A DNA stretch of 25,085 nucleotides from JANNHP01 sp031404455 (GTDB taxonomy: Bacteria; Planctomycetota; JAJSAM01; JAJVHW01): positions 1-25,085 of the forward strand of contig JANNHP010000429.1 of assembly GCA_031404455.1 (NCBI GenBank), given 5' to 3'. The stretch's first letter is position 1. Each line of letters begins with the position of its first letter. The notes under the pieces are model-generated. The model saw only the letters and a list, made by a program, of their open reading frames with translations. It did not search any database and was not told the origin of the DNA. This document shows positions 1 to 8,211 of the stretch, piece after piece. The position numbers were made by a program, and so were the translations under genes.

Positions 1-29
1 GGGACGACGTCCGCGCGCTCGTCGGCTGA
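1..29 (+). CDS. Possible 3' end of an upstream gene
   Basis: Reading from base 3, an open frame encodes DDVRALVG and ends at a TGA at 27-29. This could be the last codons of a gene entering from the left edge. Nothing else supports it, and eight codons cannot be assigned to a family. Confidence 0.25.
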
Positions 30-79
30 GCCCAATCGACTCGATCGGCCTCCCGGGTCGAGGCGAACGGACGGTCGGA

Positions 80-85
80 TAGACT
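80..85 (+). promoter_or_regulatory. Putative -10 element (TAGACT)
   Basis: TAGACT fits the TANNNT -10 pattern that recurs before genes in this window. It lies 41 nt before the chosen ATG at 127 and only 5 nt before an in-frame GTG at 91. No convincing -35 box is visible. Confidence 0.4.
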
Positions 86-126
86 CCGCCGTGTCGTTGG
101 GCCGGCAAGGCCCTCGGAGGTGGTCG

Positions 127-3100
127 ATGGGAATTCGGACGTGGCTGGTGGCGATCTCGGTCTGCTCGCTCGCAGCACTCTCGGTGGGACCGGTCGATGC
201 GGGACCATCGGAGCCCGAGCGAACTTCCTCGATCCACGCGATCAGCCCGACCGCCCAAGACCTGCGGCTCGAGGTGAACCGGGGGCAGTCCGCACCCGGC
301 GTCGACCTGATCGCCCGCTGTCGCGGGTACATGGCGTGGATCCTCCCGACGGAGGTCGTCTTCAGCCTGCCCCGGCCGCCTGGTCCGCGGAATGCGTCCG
401 ATCCGCCGCGGCGCTCGTCGGCCCCGATGACGGCCGACATCCTCCGCATGCGACTCGTCGAAAGCGCGTCCCGGCGCTGCGAGACCGCGGGGCGGCTCCC
501 CGGCGAGAGCAACTACCTCGTCGGGAACGACGCCTCGAAGTGGGTGACCGGCGCGCCGAGCTTCGCCGTCGCCAGGTACGCCGACGTCTGGCCCGGCGTC
601 GCGGTGACCTACCGCGGCGAGGGGCGCGGACTGCGTTTCGACTTCGACGTGGCACCCGGCGCCGACGCCGCGGCGATCGCTCTCGCGTTCGACGGCGCGG
701 ACGCTCTCGAAATCGACGGCTCGGGCGCCCTGCGCGTGCGGATGCCCGCCGGTGACGTCGTCGTCTCACCGCCCGTCGCGTTCGAGTCCAAGGAAGGCGG
801 CCCGCGTCCCGTGACCGTGCGATGGGCGCTGCGCGACGGCTCGCGCGCCGGCTTCGACGTCGCGGGCCGCGATCCCGGCGCGCCGCTCACGATCGACCCG
901 TCGGTCGCTTACTCCACGTACTTCGGAGGCTCCTCCGACGACGACTCCTTCGGCCTCGGCGTCGACTCCTCGGGCAACGCGTACCTCGCGGGAACGACCG
1001 TCTCCACCGACCTGCCGACGACCACCGGCGCGTACCTGATGACGAAGCAGCAGAACTCGGGCAGCACGGTGCGGCGCGACGCCTACTGCGTGAAGTTCAA
1101 CGCCACGGGCTCGGTCCTGAGCTACGCGACCTACTTCGGCGGCACGCACGACGACTACGGCTACGGGATCGCGGTGAGCGGATCCGGCAACGCCTACTTG
1201 CAGGGGATCACCTATGCGACCGACTTCCCTGCGACGTCGAGCGCCGCCGAGTCCTCGATGGGCGCGTCCGGCGCCGCCTCTTTCGTTGCGAAGCTCAACA
1301 CGACGGGAACGGCGCTCTCCTACGCGACCTTCGTGAACTACGGCTTCGGTCAGGGGATCGCGATCGATTCGTCCGGGAGCGCTTACATCGTGGCGAAGTC
1401 GTTCGGGACGGGGGGGCGCCTGCGCGTCCACAAGCTGAACGCGTCGGGTTCGAGCTACTCCTACACGTCGAACCAGGGCGTCTCGGGTGCGAACAATGAC
1501 TACGCGACCGGCATCGCCGTGGACACGAGCGGCAACGCCTACGTGACGGGCAACACCGACCAGTCCGGGTTCCCGACCACGAACGGCGCCTTCCAGACGA
1601 CCTACGGCGGCGGCGGCTACGACGCGTTCGTCCTGAAGCTCGGGTCCACGGGGAACCTCAACTACTCGACCTACCTGGGCGGGACGGACGACGACTACGC
1701 TTATGGCATCGCCGTCGATTCCTCGGGGCGCGCGCACGTCGTCGGGGCGACGGAGTCGTCGAACTTCCCGACCGCCAATGCGTATCAGTCCACGCTGGGG
1801 GCACCCTCGGCCGGATTCGTGACGCAACTCGGCTCCGGCGGGAACTCGCTCGGGTTCTCGACGTTCCTGAGCGGCACGCTGGGAGACGGCGCGGCCGCCG
1901 TGGCGCTCGGGCCGACCTCGGTCTACGTCGTCGGCGGCGCCCACTCGACCGACTTCCCCGTCACCTCGAACGCGGTCCAGTCGAGCATCGCATCGGCCGC
2001 AGGCGGCGACGCGTTCCTCACCGTGCTGCGGACCCAGGGCTCGATGGAGTTCTCCACCTACTACGGCGGGAACCTCGCCGACAGCACCGCGCTCCAGAGC
2101 GTCGCCGTGGACTCGAACGGCGACGCGTACGTCGCGACCACGTCCCGCTCCATCGACTTCCCCACCGTCTCCGCCTACGACACGACGCGCGGCGGGACCA
2201 TCGACGCGACGGTGACCAAGTTCACCGGACTCATCCGCCCGTTCGTCGTCACGGCGGACACTCTCCCGGTGTGGACCGCGGGCGTCGGCTTCTCGCGTCA
2301 GCTCGCGACGACCGGCACCGTCGGTTCGGCGACGTGGGCGCTCTCGGGAGGGGCGTTGCCGACGGGGATGTCGCTGTCGTCGTCGGGTCTCGTCTCCGGC
2401 GCGCCCGGGGAGCCGGGCACGTTCACGTTCACGGGGACCGCCACGGACGCGTGCCTGCAGACGGCTCAGCGCCAGTTCACGCTCACGGTGAATCCGCGTC
2501 CCGCGCTGGACAGCGTCGCGCAGCAGCGATGGACGAGGACGAGACCCTACTCCTTCCAGCTCACGTCGACCGGAGGCACGCCGCCGCTCTCGTACTCGTT
2601 CGACTCCGGAGCCCTCCCGGACGGGCTGGCGGTCGGCACGACCGGTGCGCTCGACGGGACCCCGGCCGCGACGGGGTCGTTCGTCTTCGATGTGCGAGTG
2701 ACAGACCTGCGCGGCGCTGTCGCGACGCGCACCGTCGCCTTCACGGTGCTGGAAGTTCCGACGATCACCACCGCGTCCATCGCCGACTGCACCGAGCACG
2801 TGACGCATAGCGTGCCGTTCGCCGCGAAGGACGGTCTCGCGCCGCTCACCTGGTCGGTCGCGGCGGGGACGTTCCCCTTCTCGAAGACCGTCAACGCAGC
2901 GACGGGTGTCGCGAACGCGATCACGATCGACGCCGGACAGCACACGTTCACGCTGCGCGTGACCGACGCGGCGGGCGCGGTCGCCGAACGCGAGCTGACG
3001 ATGCTCCTGAACCCGTTCCCCGCTTTCGACATCGAGGCTTTCGGAGTCGCGGTGGCGGGGCGGCCGTACAGCGTGACTCTCCTCGGACACGGAGGAACGC

Positions 3101-3960
3101 CGCCCGTGAAGTGGCAGCTGCGCACAGCGCTTCCAGCGGGTCTCAGCATCGATCAGGATTCCGGAGTCATCTCCGGCGAGCCCTCGCTGCCCGGGAGCAC
3201 CACCCTGTCCGTCGAGTACGAGGACGCTTGCAACGGCGTCGCGGAGCGCGCCCTTCAGCTCGACGTCGCGGCCGTCGCCGACCTGTCGCGGCGCAAGGCG
3301 AAGCTCTCCTCGGAGTTCGACACCGCCGGGCTGCGGCAACCGAGGTTCTTCGCGCTCGAGCTGATCGAGGGCACGGTCCTCGGCGCCGTGGTGAAGGGTC
3401 AGGGCAAGGCCGACCTCGCGGTGGACGTCGCACTCCTCGATCCGTCGTTCGCGGCGATCGACCTGACGGGCGTCGGCGCCGCGGCCGGGAGCTCCTTCAA
3501 GATCACCGGGTTCACGGTGCCCGTCACGGGGCGGTACACGCTGCGGCTCCTGCCGCGCGCGCCCTTCATCGGGAAGATCTCGACGTCGCTCTCCGTGGCG
3601 GCGGCGTCGTCCTTCGGGGGGACGCTCCACCTCGACGCGGCCGAGGCGCCGACGGACTTGCGGATCCCCGTCCTCGCGGGCGCCCAGCTCTCGTTCGCCG
3701 TGAAGGGCGCCAAGGGAAGCTCGATCTCCCCGTCGATCGTCGCGGTGACGCAGAACGGGGTCGATCTCCTCGTGCCGGGCGAGGTCAGGGGGACCGGCCT
3801 CGTCCGTTCCCTGAAGCTTCGCGCAGAACTCGTCGCCGGCGAGGTGCACGTGCTGCTCGGCGCGGCGGCCGGAACGTCGGGCGACGCGACGTGGACCGTC
3901 AAGCTGAAGCAGCCGAAGACGTACGCATTCTCGATGCCCGACGTCGCAGCGGGAGAGTGA
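127..3960 (+). CDS. Secreted SBBP beta-propeller protein with Ig-like repeats
   Basis: Large exported protein of 1277 aa. The ATG at 127 is chosen because GGAGG at 116-120 sits 6 nt upstream and the product then opens with a clean signal peptide (cleavage near VDA|GP, residue 25). A GTG at 91 would add 12 residues. The N-terminal third resembles the DUF7948-type domain that precedes SBBP repeats (motif NYLVGNDASKW, then DVWPGV). From about base 907 to 2230 there are seven repeats opening with YSTYFGG-like strands followed by DSSGNAY-like turns, consistent with a beta-propeller. Four Ig-like (He_PIG-type) repeats follow at about 2251-3270, with motifs such as LPTGMSLSSSGLVSG. The end resembles a pre-peptidase-type beta-sandwich. 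No LPXTG or PEP-CTERM anchor is seen. The role is unknown; cell-surface binding or adhesion is a guess. Confidence 0.9.
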   Translation: MGIRTWLVAISVCSLAALSVGPVDAGPSEPERTSSIHAISPTAQDLRLEVNRGQSAPGVDLIARCRGYMAWILPTEVVFSLPRPPGPRNASDPPRRSSAPMTADILRMRLVESASRRCETAGRLPGESNYLVGNDASKWVTGAPSFAVARYADVWPGVAVTYRGEGRGLRFDFDVAPGADAAAIALAFDGADALEIDGSGALRVRMPAGDVVVSPPVAFESKEGGPRPVTVRWALRDGSRAGFDVAGRDPGAPLTIDPSVAYSTYFGGSSDDDSFGLGVDSSGNAYLAGTTVSTDLPTTTGAYLMTKQQNSGSTVRRDAYCVKFNATGSVLSYATYFGGTHDDYGYGIAVSGSGNAYLQGITYATDFPATSSAAESSMGASGAASFVAKLNTTGTALSYATFVNYGFGQGIAIDSSGSAYIVAKSFGTGGRLRVHKLNASGSSYSYTSNQGVSGANNDYATGIAVDTSGNAYVTGNTDQSGFPTTNGAFQTTYGGGGYDAFVLKLGSTGNLNYSTYLGGTDDDYAYGIAVDSSGRAHVVGATESSNFPTANAYQSTLGAPSAGFVTQLGSGGNSLGFSTFLSGTLGDGAAAVALGPTSVYVVGGAHSTDFPVTSNAVQSSIASAAGGDAFLTVLRTQGSMEFSTYYGGNLADSTALQSVAVDSNGDAYVATTSRSIDFPTVSAYDTTRGGTIDATVTKFTGLIRPFVVTADTLPVWTAGVGFSRQLATTGTVGSATWALSGGALPTGMSLSSSGLVSGAPGEPGTFTFTGTATDACLQTAQRQFTLTVNPRPALDSVAQQRWTRTRPYSFQLTSTGGTPPLSYSFDSGALPDGLAVGTTGALDGTPAATGSFVFDVRVTDLRGAVATRTVAFTVLEVPTITTASIADCTEHVTHSVPFAAKDGLAPLTWSVAAGTFPFSKTVNAATGVANAITIDAGQHTFTLRVTDAAGAVAERELTMLLNPFPAFDIEAFGVAVAGRPYSVTLLGHGGTPPVKWQLRTALPAGLSIDQDSGVISGEPSLPGSTTLSVEYEDACNGVAERALQLDVAAVADLSRRKAKLSSEFDTAGLRQPRFFALELIEGTVLGAVVKGQGKADLAVDVALLDPSFAAIDLTGVGAAAGSSFKITGFTVPVTGRYTLRLLPRAPFIGKISTSLSVAAASSFGGTLHLDAAEAPTDLRIPVLAGAQLSFAVKGAKGSSISPSIVAVTQNGVDLLVPGEVRGTGLVRSLKLRAELVAGEVHVLLGAAAGTSGDATWTVKLKQPKTYAFSMPDVAAGE

Positions 3961-4110
3961 CGGGCCTGCTCTCGGAGTCGCGGCGCTCCGAACCCTGGAC
4001 GGCCGGCGAGCCGCACGCTCGGCTGAGAATTCGAGAAACGTCTCAAGCGGGCTCGGCCGGCTCCTCGAAGATGCTGGGGACGGACTCAGGTCGCGCGACA
4101 GGGGTGTGAG

Positions 4111-5427
4111 ATGGCACGCCGGGCTCGGTGGGCGCGGATCGCGCTGTGGAGCTTCTTCGGACTCGTCACCTCCGGGTGCCTCCTCGGACGGGTCGCGTTC
4201 ACGCCCGACGGGAAGCGGTTCGCCGCCGTGGTGCAGGGCGACCCTGACGATCGGACCGGGTCGCCCGAAGCGGTGCAGAAGGGTGAACCGCCCCCGGAGC
4301 TCTGGGTGACGGACCTCGCGTCGGGCGAGCACGTGCGCGTGATCCGCGACGGGTTCGTCGGCGTCTCGCCCGCGTGGTCTCCCGATGGACGCGATCTCTG
4401 GTTCCTCCACGGGCTGAAGTCCGAGTCGATGTCGCTCGCGCGCTGGAACGGGAAGACCGTCACCGATGTCGCCGCGATGCCGCTGAAAGACGACGGCCAG
4501 GTGTTCGCGCTCGTCCCGCCGCAGCCCTGCCCGGACGGGAAGTCGTTCTTCGTGACCGAAGCCTCCGACGGGCACCTCGCGCGGATCGTGCGCTGCGACG
4601 TCGCCGACGGCGCGAAAGCGGTCGTCGCGGAATCGGCCGGCGGCGGCGTGATCTCGCCGAAGGGCGACCGGCTCGCGTTCCTCGCGTGGGAAGGTGCCGA
4701 GGCGAAGCCGCTGAAGCTCTGCGTCATGCCGCTCGGCGGGAAGCCCAAGGTCGAGATCGCGACGCTGCGCGACAAGCTGAACGACATCACGGGCACTCCG
4801 ATCGTCTGGTCGCCCGACGGCGCCGGGATCGCGTGGGAGGACCAGCCCGACGAGCCGACAGCCGACGTCGACGCGCACGCGATCTACCTCGCCGACGTCG
4901 GGTCGCTCGCGGTGTCGCGGCTCTCGCCCGTGGGCGAGACCGCCCGCCTGCCGCTCTTCTCCGCGGACGGCGCCTTCGTCTACTACACGCGCTGGCTCAC
5001 GAAGGACGGTCCGACGATCGTGCGGCGCGTGGACCTCGCGAAGCGCGTTGTGATCGACGTTGCGGGCAGCGCGGGCTGCGTGGCCGCGGGCGTCTCGCCC
5101 GACGGACGGTTCCTCGCGATGCAGCGCGCGATCGGCACGAAGGGCAGTCCCGGCAAGGACGCGACGGTCGTGCGGCTCGTCGAGCTCGCGACGGGAGTCG
5201 TCACCGATGACTGGGTCTCCGCGTACCAGCTCCGCGTGTGGGCGGCGACGTCGGTCCTCGTCGCGGCGGGGTGCGTGAAGGCGGGCCGCGCGCCGGAGTG
5301 CGCCGAGGCGCGCGTCCGCGCGGACGAGGCGCTCGAGCTCATGGCGAAGCGGTTCCCCGGCTCCGAGAAGCACTCCGCCGCCGTGCGCACGAGGAAGGAC
5401 GTCGACGACCTCCACGCGGTGAAGTGA
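4111..5427 (+). CDS. PD40/WD40-like beta-propeller lipoprotein
   Basis: 438-aa exported protein. The N-terminus is basic then hydrophobic and ends in a lipobox VTSGC (Cys23), so a lipid anchor is likely. PD40-type motifs recur about seven times: TPDGKRF (31-37), then WSPDGRDLWF, CPDGKSFF, SPKGDRLAF, WSPDGAGIAW, SADGAFVYY and SPDGRFLAM. This is the TolB-like propeller fold. The last 50 residues are charged and helical and lie outside the propeller. There are no TolB N-terminal or peptidase domains, so this is a stand-alone propeller of unknown partner. The upstream gap of 150 bp contains no clear promoter or strong Shine-Dalgarno. Fold call is firm; function is unknown. Confidence 0.85.
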   Translation: MARRARWARIALWSFFGLVTSGCLLGRVAFTPDGKRFAAVVQGDPDDRTGSPEAVQKGEPPPELWVTDLASGEHVRVIRDGFVGVSPAWSPDGRDLWFLHGLKSESMSLARWNGKTVTDVAAMPLKDDGQVFALVPPQPCPDGKSFFVTEASDGHLARIVRCDVADGAKAVVAESAGGGVISPKGDRLAFLAWEGAEAKPLKLCVMPLGGKPKVEIATLRDKLNDITGTPIVWSPDGAGIAWEDQPDEPTADVDAHAIYLADVGSLAVSRLSPVGETARLPLFSADGAFVYYTRWLTKDGPTIVRRVDLAKRVVIDVAGSAGCVAAGVSPDGRFLAMQRAIGTKGSPGKDATVVRLVELATGVVTDDWVSAYQLRVWAATSVLVAAGCVKAGRAPECAEARVRADEALELMAKRFPGSEKHSAAVRTRKDVDDLHAVK

Positions 5428-5453
5428 AGGCTTCCATCCGGCACCGCGCGCCG

Positions 5454-5459
5454 TAGGCT
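5454..5459 (+). promoter_or_regulatory. Putative -10 element (TAGGCT)
   Basis: TAGGCT lies 25 nt before the start codon at 5485, leaving a short leader that contains a GGAGG Shine-Dalgarno. It matches the TANNNT motif seen before other genes here. Confidence 0.45.
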
Positions 5460-5484
5460 TCGCGGGCGAACGTCCGGAGGAGCC

Positions 5485-6288
5485 ATGCGCAGAGAGTCTC
5501 TCGCCCTCGTCCTCTTCGTCGTCTCGGGCTGCGCGTCGGCGCCGCCGGTGACCGAGGCCGCTCCGCCCGCGATCGTGGCGCGCGACGTGGACTACCGCGA
5601 GGGCGACACGGTGCTGCGCGGGCATCTCGCGCTTCCCGCCCGCAGCGTGACGAGGCACCCCGCGGTGCTCGTCGTCCACGAGTGGTGGGGCCGCGGGGCG
5701 CACTCCGACGGGAGCGCAGAGGAACTCGCGAAACTCGGCTACGTCGCCTTCTCCGTGGACATGTACGGCGACGGGCGCACGACGACGGACCCGAAGCAGG
5801 CCGGCGAATGGGCGGGTGCGATCCGCAAGGACCCGGCGCTCGGCATGCGGCGTCTCGGCGCGGCGCTCGACGTCCTCCGCGCGATGCCCGAGGTCGATGC
5901 GTCGCGCGTCGCGTGCATCGGCTACTGCTTCGGCGGCACCGTGTCGCTCGAGGCGGCGTGGGCGGGGCTCGACCTGCGCGGCGTCGTCTCGTTCCACGGC
6001 AGTCTCACGACGCCGAAGGCGGAGCAGGTCCCCGGCGTGAAGGCATCGGTCCTCGTCTGCCACGGCGCCGACGATCCGTTCGTCTCGAAGGAGTCCATCG
6101 ACGCCTTCCAGACGTCGATGCGCGAGAACCGCCTCGACTGGGAGTTCATGGCGTACGGCGGAGCGGTGCACAGCTTCACGAACCCCGCGGCCGACGGATC
6201 GTTCAACCCCGGCGCCAAGTACGAGCCGATCGCCGCCGCCCGCTCGTGGGAGCTGATGCGGACGTTTCTCGCGGAGCGTTTCCGCTGA
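5485..6288 (+). CDS. Dienelactone hydrolase family lipoprotein
   Basis: 267-aa alpha/beta hydrolase. A signal peptide ends at lipobox VSGC (Cys16), so it is probably lipid-anchored outside the cytoplasm, unlike the classical cytosolic dienelactone hydrolases. The family triad is visible: nucleophile Cys148 in GYCFGG, Asp197 in HGADDPFV and His229 in AVHSFTNP. Glu66 in HEWWG matches the glutamate that positions the cysteine in this family. GGAGG lies just upstream of the ATG. The substrate is unknown; ester or lactone hydrolysis is inferred from the family. It lies 57 bp after the propeller lipoprotein gene, but a separate -10 motif in that gap suggests its own promoter. Confidence 0.9.
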   Translation: MRRESLALVLFVVSGCASAPPVTEAAPPAIVARDVDYREGDTVLRGHLALPARSVTRHPAVLVVHEWWGRGAHSDGSAEELAKLGYVAFSVDMYGDGRTTTDPKQAGEWAGAIRKDPALGMRRLGAALDVLRAMPEVDASRVACIGYCFGGTVSLEAAWAGLDLRGVVSFHGSLTTPKAEQVPGVKASVLVCHGADDPFVSKESIDAFQTSMRENRLDWEFMAYGGAVHSFTNPAADGSFNPGAKYEPIAAARSWELMRTFLAERFR

Positions 6289-6326
6289 CCGATCGCCGCG
6301 CGCGCGACGTTCGCCCGGCGACCGGC

Positions 6327-6332
6327 TAGCCT
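6327..6332 (+). promoter_or_regulatory. Putative -10 element (TAGCCT)
   Basis: TAGCCT lies 23 nt before the ATG at 6356, with AAGGAG at 6342-6347 in the short leader. No -35 consensus is seen. Confidence 0.5.
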
Positions 6333-6355
6333 GCGTCACCCAAGGAGACACCCGC

Positions 6356-6664
6356 ATGCCCCGACCGAAGTCCGAGACGTCCGCCCTCGTCGCCGATCTC
6401 ACGAGCCGAATCGCGCAAGTCGTCGACGCGGCGCGCCGTCAGGGCCGCGACGAGGCGCTCGGCCACATCCGCAATCTGGTCGCGGGAGGCGCCGCGCCGA
6501 AGCGCGGTCCCGGACGTCCTCGCAAGGACGGGAGCGTCGCGCCCACCCCGACCAAGTCCGGCAGGCCGCGCAAGAACCCTTGGGCCAAGCTCTCGCCCGC
6601 CGCCCGCCTCGCGCGCGTCAACGCGATCCGGAAGGGCAAGGGTCTGCCGCCGCGCGAGGCGTAG
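6356..6664 (+). CDS. Small AT-hook DNA-binding protein
   Basis: 102-aa basic protein. An N-terminal helical segment (about 8-43) is followed by two AT-hook-type cores: KRGPGRPRK at 49-57 and SGRPRKN at 68-74. A basic C-terminal segment (80-102, AARLARVNAIRKGKG) follows. AT-hooks insert the GRP core into the minor groove of AT-rich DNA, so the likely role is as an architectural or regulatory DNA-binding protein in the nucleoid. AAGGAG upstream and a -10 motif give a well-defined start. No larger partner domain (such as the CarD type) is present. The gene ends 9 bp before a palindromic repeat. The motif call is firm; targets are unknown. Confidence 0.8.
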   Translation: MPRPKSETSALVADLTSRIAQVVDAARRQGRDEALGHIRNLVAGGAAPKRGPGRPRKDGSVAPTPTKSGRPRKNPWAKLSPAARLARVNAIRKGKGLPPREA

Positions 6665-6673
6665 TCGTCTTCC

Positions 6674-6726
6674 GGGGACGGACCTGACTTTCGATACTTT
6701 CGATACTTTCGGGGACGGTCCTCACT
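6674..6726. repeat. REP-like palindromic repeat, copy 1
   Basis: A block opening with ggggacggacctgactttcg (6674-6693) runs through two tandem 'atactttcg' units to ggggacggtcctcact (6711-6726). Both boxes recur at 8121-8163 in the same order and orientation. The stop codon of the leftward peptidase gene (6722-6724) lies inside the second box. The style resembles short interspersed repeats mobilised by REP-associated transposases; no transposase is in this window. Confidence 0.8.
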
Positions 6727-8107
6727 CCCGCGCCGCCGCCGGGAACGCGACCAGGCTCCTGAACCCGTCGCGGTCGTAGGCGCGGACGCCGAAGAGCCAG
6801 TCGTCCTTCGAGAAGGGCTGCGTGGTCTCGACGACATCGCCGACGTCCGTCGCGTGCTCCCACGTCGCGCTCGTGGTCGCGCGACGGACGATCTCGTAGC
6901 CGGCGACGTCGGACTCCGGCGACCGCGTCCAGCGCAGCATCGTGTCCGTCGAGAGTTCCGCCGTGATGATCCGCGCGTCGGCGGGCGCTGACGGCGCGTT
7001 CGCGAGGTGCGCGAGCGCCGCGGCGTCGAGGCGCGTCACGTCGGCGAGGTAGTCGGCGTCGACGAACTCCGCGAGGTCGCCGAAGCGGCGGACGCCCTCG
7101 GTGCGCACGTCCTGGTGCTGGCGGTCGTACTTCTCGAAGACGTCGGTGAAGCGCACGGCTGCGAAGCCCTGCTCGAGGAACGCAAGGTGGTCGCCGCCGC
7201 GCAGGAACCGGTCGCTGCGGAACACGAGCCGCGGACGGACGCGCGTCCGGTGGATCGCCGCGACCTCGGCGACGTAGCGCGCGAGCTGACGCGACGGCGA
7301 GTCGCTCTCGCCTCCGAGCGACGCGATGCGCTTCGTCTCCTCCGGCGATGCGGCGCGCGGCAGACCCTCGGAGAAGACGCGGATCGCGTCGCGGCTCGAC
7401 GGGCCGCCCGGGCCTTCGGCACCGCTCGGGTCGCCGACGATGTCGTTCGAGAGCACGGCGACGATCTCGTCGCCCCTCGCGCGCGCCGCCGCCGCGTGGA
7501 GCTTCGATCCGAAGAGCCCCTGCTCCTCGCCCGCGACGGCGAGGAGGACGATCGCACCGTCGAACCGCCGCTTCGAGAGCACGCGCGCCGCCTCGAGGAG
7601 CGCCGCCACGCCCGAGCCGTCGTCGTTCGCGCCGGGGGCGTCGGAGACGGCGTCCATCGCGTCGCTCGCGCGCGAGTCGTAGTGCGCGACCATGTAGACG
7701 CGGCGGCGCGACGTCTCGGGCGACGAGCCGGGGATCACCGCCTCCACGTTGACGATCTCGACGCCGTCCGGGAGCCGCGTCGCCGGCGGCTGGCGGTGGA
7801 CGTCGAACCGCACGCGCATCGCGTCGTCGCCGGTGCGGCCCGAGTCCGCGGCGATCCGTTCGAACTCCTCCTTCAGCCATCGCCGCGCCGCGCCGATCCC
7901 GCGGTCGCCCTCGGTGGCCGAGAGCGTGTGCCGCGTGCCGAAGGCCGCGAGACGGTCGACGTCGGCGCGGATGCGCGCGGGGGAGATCTCGGCGATCGCA
8001 GCGTCGATCGGAGACGGCGCGATCCGCGTCGTCGCGGGAACGGCGTCGACGTGCGCCGCGCAGGAGGCGGCCACGGCTCCGGCGACGACGAGGAACGAGA
8101 TGCGCAT
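6722..8107 (-). CDS. M28 family zinc metallopeptidase lipoprotein with FnIII-like tail
   Basis: 461-aa exported aminopeptidase-like protein. The ATG at 8107 is chosen because AGGAGA lies just upstream and the product opens with a signal peptide ending AASC (Cys16); a longer reading would translate the repeat. M28 metal ligands and catalytic residues are visible: His142 in VAHYDSR, Asp162 in GANDDGSG, Glu194-Glu195 in GEEQGLFGS, Asp222 in SNDIVG and His307 in GGDHLAFLEQG. Residues about 367-460 look like a fibronectin type III domain (DVAGYEIVRR). It probably trims peptides in the periplasm or at the surface. It is the last gene of the leftward operon, 104 bp after the TPR gene, with that gap filled by palindromic repeats. 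Confidence 0.9.
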   Translation of the reverse strand: MRISFLVVAGAVAASCAAHVDAVPATTRIAPSPIDAAIAEISPARIRADVDRLAAFGTRHTLSATEGDRGIGAARRWLKEEFERIAADSGRTGDDAMRVRFDVHRQPPATRLPDGVEIVNVEAVIPGSSPETSRRRVYMVAHYDSRASDAMDAVSDAPGANDDGSGVAALLEAARVLSKRRFDGAIVLLAVAGEEQGLFGSKLHAAAARARGDEIVAVLSNDIVGDPSGAEGPGGPSSRDAIRVFSEGLPRAASPEETKRIASLGGESDSPSRQLARYVAEVAAIHRTRVRPRLVFRSDRFLRGGDHLAFLEQGFAAVRFTDVFEKYDRQHQDVRTEGVRRFGDLAEFVDADYLADVTRLDAAALAHLANAPSAPADARIITAELSTDTMLRWTRSPESDVAGYEIVRRATTSATWEHATDVGDVVETTQPFSKDDWLFGVRAYDRDGFRSLVAFPAAARE

Positions 8108-8120
8108 CGGTTGTCTCCTC

Positions 8121-8206
8121 GGGGACGGACCTGACTTTCGCACTTTCGGGGACGGTCCTCACTCTCGCAGCTCGTGAAAAGTCCGAAAGTCAGGACCGTC
8201 CCCGAA
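8121..8206. repeat. REP-like palindromic repeat, copies 2 and 3 as an inverted pair
   Basis: ggggacggacctgactttcg at 8121-8140 pairs with its near-perfect reverse complement at 8184-8203 (one mismatch in 20). A further ggggacggtcctcact box is at 8148-8163. Read leftward or rightward, the inverted pair can form a long stem between the TPR gene and the peptidase gene. It fills almost the whole 104-bp gap, so it may affect transcript stability or termination between these genes. Confidence 0.8.
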
Positions 8207-8211
8207 CGGGA

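Noticed and set aside
766..6402. Very long minus-strand open frame of 1878 codons
   Set aside because: Arginine-rich, repetitive composition with no domain, and it lies antisense to four well-supported genes. Long antisense frames are expected in such GC-rich DNA.
6618..8162. Alternative minus-strand frame over the M28 peptidase gene
   Set aside because: Arginine-rich shadow frame; the other frame holds all M28 motifs and a lipobox. Its ends only translate the palindromic repeats.
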